Assembly (NCBI GenBank): GCA_046303115.1
Contig: JBKCGZ010000037.1
Span: 1-8,891 of the forward strand
Direction of reading: 5' to 3'
DNA: 8,891 nucleotides
Source: CAINEC01 sp046303115
GTDB taxonomy: Bacteria > Bacteroidota > Bacteroidia > AKYH767-A > OLB10
In this document: positions 5,879-8,891 of the stretch, one piece after another
How the letters are laid out: every line of letters starts with the position of its first letter
How positions within the stretch are numbered: the first letter of the stretch is position 1
Notes under the pieces: model-generated
Seen by the model: the letters and a program-made list of their open reading frames with translations, nothing else
What the model was told of the DNA's origin: nothing
Database searches by the model: none
Position numbers and translations under genes: made by a program

Positions 5879-6802
5879 ATGAAAAAGATAACATTTCTTT
5901 CAACTTTAGGATTTCTACTTTTAACTTTAGTAGTAAACGCGCAAACCCCACCCAATGCATTTAATTACAGTGCAGTGGCACGTAATGCGGCGGGCCAACC
6001 TATTGCCTCCACAACAATTGGAATACAAATTACTATTTTAAAAACATCGCCTACTGGAATATCGCAATACACAGAGAACCATTTTGTAAACACCGACGCT
6101 TTCGGATTATTTAATTTGGCTGTTGGCGCAGGTGCCGTTCAAAGCGGTTCGATGTCTACCATTGATTGGAGCAACGATAATTATTATCTTAAAGTAGGAA
6201 TGGATGCCTCAGGAGGCACTAATTTTCTTATTATGGGAACTACTCAGTTGCTAAGTGTGCCTTATGCTTTGTACTCTAAAACGTCCATGAAAGGTTCTGT
6301 AATTCAAAGTAAACAATATCCAGATGGGTTTGAAGGAATGACCGTTATCCTGCCAGCCACAGGTACCTATACCGTACCAACAGGTAAGTACCTAATAGCA
6401 ACAGGAACTAAACCAGATTACTTAGGTTTTAATGGAAACTTTGGAATGGCAGTTGCCGGCCAAATAATTGGAAGCGATATATCATACATCGATGAAAATA
6501 TCGTTATAACTATTTTGGGCGGAGGATTTACGACTATAGCAGCTCAATTAATAGATAAAGATATGGTTATGCCTGTGTTTTTTGGCTTAAACACAACGTA
6601 TACTGTACCAGTTAATAAAACACTTGTTGCAAGCCTTCCTTGGTCTAGTGATGCGACAGGCATAGATTATTACTTAATAAATGGCCAAACATTTTATAAC
6701 CCACAAATTGATGTTTTTTCTGCAGGAACAACTATAACTTATGTTGCGAATGGTACATCAATACCATTAAATAATTTTTTAGTCAGCGGGTATTTAAAAT
6801 AA
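5879..6802 (+). CDS. Secreted Bacteroidota surface-type protein with internal tandem repeat
   Basis: A 307-residue protein. Residues 1-21 are a signal peptide (MKKITFLSTLGFLLLTLVVNA, cleavage before QT). Residues about 24-134 form an N-terminal domain I know from many secreted Bacteroidota proteins. Its hallmarks are PNAFNYSAVARNAAGQPI, TIGIQITIL, a central TDAFGLFNLAVGAG, SMSTIDW, YYLKVGMD and the closing TTQLLSVPYALYSKT. Residues about 155-226 and 231-307 look like two divergent copies of one beta-rich unit: GTYTVPTGKYLIATG in the first aligns with TTYTVPVNKTLVASL in the second. No T9SS sorting domain is visible at the C-terminus (it ends FLVSGYLK), so anchoring is unclear; it may be released, or attached through its upstream T9SS partner. 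The beta units recall appendage or fibre modules, but that is only a resemblance. The leader is A-rich with no Shine-Dalgarno. Confidence 0.8.
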   Translation: MKKITFLSTLGFLLLTLVVNAQTPPNAFNYSAVARNAAGQPIASTTIGIQITILKTSPTGISQYTENHFVNTDAFGLFNLAVGAGAVQSGSMSTIDWSNDNYYLKVGMDASGGTNFLIMGTTQLLSVPYALYSKTSMKGSVIQSKQYPDGFEGMTVILPATGTYTVPTGKYLIATGTKPDYLGFNGNFGMAVAGQIIGSDISYIDENIVITILGGGFTTIAAQLIDKDMVMPVFFGLNTTYTVPVNKTLVASLPWSSDATGIDYYLINGQTFYNPQIDVFSAGTTITYVANGTSIPLNNFLVSGYLK

Positions 6803-6983
6803 AACAAAATAAAAATCAAGTGCATTCCCTTTACGAACATACAGAATAATTTAGAAATCGTTAAGAAGATACTGATATAGTAATTGATTATTTCCAAGCT
6901 GTATAACTATTTCATTAATGATATTAGCCTTTACTTTTAATTTATTGGATAATATACCAACGAAACGCTAGCAGCACCCACAA
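6803..6983. other. AT-rich intergenic stretch, no gene seen
   Basis: About 180 nt between the 307-residue surface protein and the dnaE2 relic. The longest forward ATG ORF noticed is 17 codons (6918-6971) with no supporting feature. No clear hairpin-plus-T-run terminator was found. The right boundary is sharp: similarity to dnaE2 begins at 6984 and nothing upstream of it resembles the corresponding part of dnaE2. Confidence 0.6.
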
Positions 6984-7064
6984 GAATTTGGCTTTTGCAG
7001 TATATCGGTTTCGAGTTTGGAAAAACTCGCGACAGTTGGGCGCGATGACCTTTCAAAATCATGA
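6984..7064 (+). pseudogene. Relic of a dnaE2 3' end (last 26 codons plus stop)
   Basis: Translated in frame this reads EFGFCSISVSSLEKL then ATVGRDDLSKS and a TGA stop. It matches the C-terminus of the intact DnaE2 at 21 of 26 residues and 65 of 81 bases. Most differences are synonymous or conservative (T/S, M/L, M/V, N/D, N/S). That pattern suggests the tail diverged within a functional homologous gene before it was stranded here. There is no start codon and no similarity upstream, so it is not a gene now. Its last bases include the -33 region of the predicted fhs promoter, which may be why it persists. Confidence 0.9.
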
Positions 7065-7076
7065 CAATTATTTTAA

Positions 7077-7084
7077 TACATTTG
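7077..7084 (+). promoter_or_regulatory. Putative fhs promoter -7 box
   Basis: TACATTTG is an exact match to the Bacteroidota -7 consensus TAnnTTTG and ends 19 nt before the GTG start of fhs. The best upstream partner is a weak TTTC at 7051-7054, 22 nt away, inside the dnaE2 relic. The predicted leader is very short (about 10 nt). Confidence 0.45.
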
Positions 7085-7103
7085 AGCTACAAAAATAAAC
7101 AAC

Positions 7104-8783
7104 GTGGCCAATTTCCCTTCTGATTTAGAAATCGCGCAAAGCGCAAATATCCAACACATAAAAGACATAGCAGCTAAAATTGGTATTGATGCAGATGAGC
7201 TGGAGTTTTATGGAAAGTATAAAGCAAAGCTTCCTTTACATTTGATTGATGAGGAGAAAGTAAAAAAGAGCAAACTGATTTTAGTTTCTGCGATTAATCC
7301 AACGCCAGCAGGTGAAGGAAAGACTACTGTTTCTATCGGACTTAACGAAGGACTTAATAAGATTGGTAAGAAGTCGATTGTGGTATTGCGTGAGCCTTCA
7401 CTCGGACCCGTATTCGGAATTAAAGGTGGTGCAGCAGGTGGAGGATATTCGCAGGTGATTCCGATGGAAGATATCAACCTGCATTTCACAGGTGATTTTT
7501 CTGCGATTGAAAAAGCAAATAATTTATTAGCTGCCATCATTGATAATAATATTCAAAGTAAAACACGCTCGTTAAATATTGATCCGCGTACCGTAGTTTG
7601 GAAACGCGTGATGGATATGAATGATCGTGCATTGCGTCATATCGTAATTGGCATTGGTGGAACAGCAAACGGTATTCCGCGTGAAGATGGATTCAATATT
7701 ACTGCTGCTTCTGAAATTATGGCTATCCTTTGTATGTCGAAGGACGTTGAAGATTTGAAAAGCAGACTAGGTTCTATTTTCGTTGGATATACGTTTGATA
7801 AAAAACCTGTTTTTGCTCGCGAATTAAATGCACAAGGAGCGATGGCGATTTTGTTAAAGGATGCTATCAAACCAAATTTAGTTCAAACATTAGAAGGTAA
7901 CCCTGCTATTTTACACGGAGGACCATTTGCAAATATTGCACAAGGAACAAATACGATTCTTGCTACGAAAATGGGACTAACGTTAGGCGACTACGTAGTA
8001 ACAGAAGCAGGCTTTGGTGCTGATTTAGGTGCAGAGAAATTCATGGACATTAAATGTGGCTATGGAAATCTGAAACCTGAAACGATTGTGTTGGTGGCTA
8101 CCATTCGTGCGCTTCGTCATCATGGAGGAGAGAAAAAAGAAGAGTATAATACAGCAAGCTTAGAGCGAGTTCAAAAAGGATATGAGAATTTAGAGAAGCA
8201 TATTGAGAATTGCAAAAAGTTCGGAATTACTCCGGTAGTTGCAATTAACAATTTCGTAAGCGATACGCAAGAAGAAATTGATTTTGTAATTGAAGCTTGT
8301 GCAAAGCACGGAGTAAAAGCGGTTGTTTCACAAGGATTCGTGAAGGGCGGAGAGGGAACGAAAGCATTAGCAGAAGCAGTGGTTAGTGAAATCGAATCAG
8401 GAAAAAACAATTTCAAACCTTTATACGACTGGAGTATTTCTGTAGAAGATAAAATCAAAACGATTGCTACTGAAATTTATGGAGCTAACGGTGTTGAATA
8501 TACGTCAACAGCGAAGTCGCAATTAAAATCGATTAAAGAATTAGGCTTTGATAGATTACCTGTTTGTATGGCGAAAACACAGAAGTCGTTTTCAGATGAT
8601 GAAAAGAAAATTGGTCGCCCGACAAACTTTACGATTACCGTTCGTGAATTTGAATACGCAGCGGGCGCAGGATTTATCATTCCTATCTTAGGAGAGATTA
8701 TGCGTATGCCAGGCTTACCAGCAACTCCTGCTTCGGAGCATATGGATATTGATAAGAATGGAGTGATTACAGGATTGTCGTAA
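7104..8783 (+). CDS. fhs: Formate-tetrahydrofolate ligase
   Basis: A 559-residue cytoplasmic enzyme that joins formate to tetrahydrofolate using ATP, giving 10-formyl-tetrahydrofolate for purine and one-carbon metabolism. The nucleotide-binding loop TPAGEGKTT lies at 67-75. The family signatures GIKGGAAGGGY (105-115) and VATIRALRHHGG (331-342) are both intact, as are FTGDFSAI (128-135), EAGFGADLGAEKF (301-313) and the C-terminal MPGLPATPASEHMDID. The length is normal for the family. The start is GTG at 7104; the protein beginning ANFPSDLEIAQSA fits family N-termini and no upstream ATG is in frame nearby. Its promoter seems to lie between the dnaE2 relic and the GTG, independent of the surface-protein genes. 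No functional link to the mutagenesis cassette is evident. No damage or truncation is seen. Confidence 0.97.
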   Translation: MANFPSDLEIAQSANIQHIKDIAAKIGIDADELEFYGKYKAKLPLHLIDEEKVKKSKLILVSAINPTPAGEGKTTVSIGLNEGLNKIGKKSIVVLREPSLGPVFGIKGGAAGGGYSQVIPMEDINLHFTGDFSAIEKANNLLAAIIDNNIQSKTRSLNIDPRTVVWKRVMDMNDRALRHIVIGIGGTANGIPREDGFNITAASEIMAILCMSKDVEDLKSRLGSIFVGYTFDKKPVFARELNAQGAMAILLKDAIKPNLVQTLEGNPAILHGGPFANIAQGTNTILATKMGLTLGDYVVTEAGFGADLGAEKFMDIKCGYGNLKPETIVLVATIRALRHHGGEKKEEYNTASLERVQKGYENLEKHIENCKKFGITPVVAINNFVSDTQEEIDFVIEACAKHGVKAVVSQGFVKGGEGTKALAEAVVSEIESGKNNFKPLYDWSISVEDKIKTIATEIYGANGVEYTSTAKSQLKSIKELGFDRLPVCMAKTQKSFSDDEKKIGRPTNFTITVREFEYAAGAGFIIPILGEIMRMPGLPATPASEHMDIDKNGVITGLS

Positions 8784-8793
8784 AGAAAATAGT

Positions 8794-8891
8794 ATGAAGA
8801 GAACATCTTTTATTTTAGGCCTTTGTTTGTTGCTTGCATTTTTCTCGAATGTAAATGCACAATCCACAGCATCTGATAAAAAACAAGAAAT
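8794..8891 (+). CDS. Start of a secreted protein (3' end beyond window)
   Basis: ATG at 8794 opens 32 complete codons to the window edge. Residues 1-22 form a clear Sec signal peptide: MKRT, then a hydrophobic core (FILGLCLLLAFF), then SNVNA before QSTASDKKQE. The VNA-Q cleavage site is the same as in the 307-residue surface protein. Only 10 nt separate it from the fhs stop, so it may be co-transcribed with fhs. Too little of the mature protein is visible to say what it is. Confidence 0.72.
   Translation, partial: MKRTSFILGLCLLLAFFSNVNAQSTASDKKQE

Noticed and set aside
5164..6983. Surface-gene segment as an insertion sequence or transposon
   Set aside because: No transposase, integrase, terminal inverted repeats or target-site duplication was seen; the flanking repeat is a coding dnaE2 tail, which suits homologous recombination better.
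7208..8806. Several minus-strand ORFs of 77-110 codons across fhs
   Set aside because: They are antisense to the conserved fhs frame and have no recognisable composition or motifs.
1..8891. CRISPR arrays and tRNA or rRNA genes
   Set aside because: No regularly spaced repeats, and no cloverleaf or rRNA-like sequence was found on reading the gaps between genes.

Overview
The window comes from a member of the Bacteroidota. The evidence is a type IX secretion (T9SS) C-terminal sorting domain, another secreted protein whose N-terminal domain I know from this phylum, A-rich leaders with almost no Shine-Dalgarno sequences, promoter elements of the Bacteroidota kind (TTTG about 20 nt upstream of TAnnTTTG), and low-GC codon usage. 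No genus can be named from sequence alone.

Layout. (1) Positions 1-5163 hold a DNA-damage mutagenesis cassette. On the minus strand, cut by the left edge, is a LexA-like repressor: an XRE helix-turn-helix followed by the start of an S24 peptidase domain with an Ala-Gly dipeptide. Diverging from it is dinB, an error-prone Y-family polymerase (real start 511). About 220 nt further on lies an unrecognised 46-residue single-helix membrane protein (1896-2036), and then a 1029-residue DnaE2-type polymerase III alpha subunit. (2) Positions 5350-6802 encode two secreted proteins: a 170-residue T9SS cargo and a 307-residue surface-type protein. (3) Positions 6984-7064 hold an in-frame, stop-terminated relic of the last 26 codons of a dnaE2 gene, about 80% identical to the end of the intact gene 1.8 kb upstream. 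(4) Positions 7104-8783 encode formate-tetrahydrofolate ligase (fhs, GTG start), followed by the signal peptide of another secreted protein cut by the right edge.

How it fits together. The repressor probably controls both polymerase units. The repressor/dinB gap carries two copies of a 15-bp element, and the leader of the small ORF-dnaE2 unit carries a perfect palindromic version, GATTGTATTACAATC. Both units have the same promoter architecture (TTTGG, 20 nt, TAnATTG). This suggests a two-promoter SOS-like regulon in which the small membrane protein is co-induced with the mutagenic polymerase. The dnaE2 relic next to fhs suggests that fhs once followed dnaE2 directly, and that the two surface-protein genes arrived later by recombination that left a second dnaE2 tail behind. 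The part most likely to be undescribed is the 46-residue membrane protein embedded in the repressor/dinB/dnaE2 regulon.
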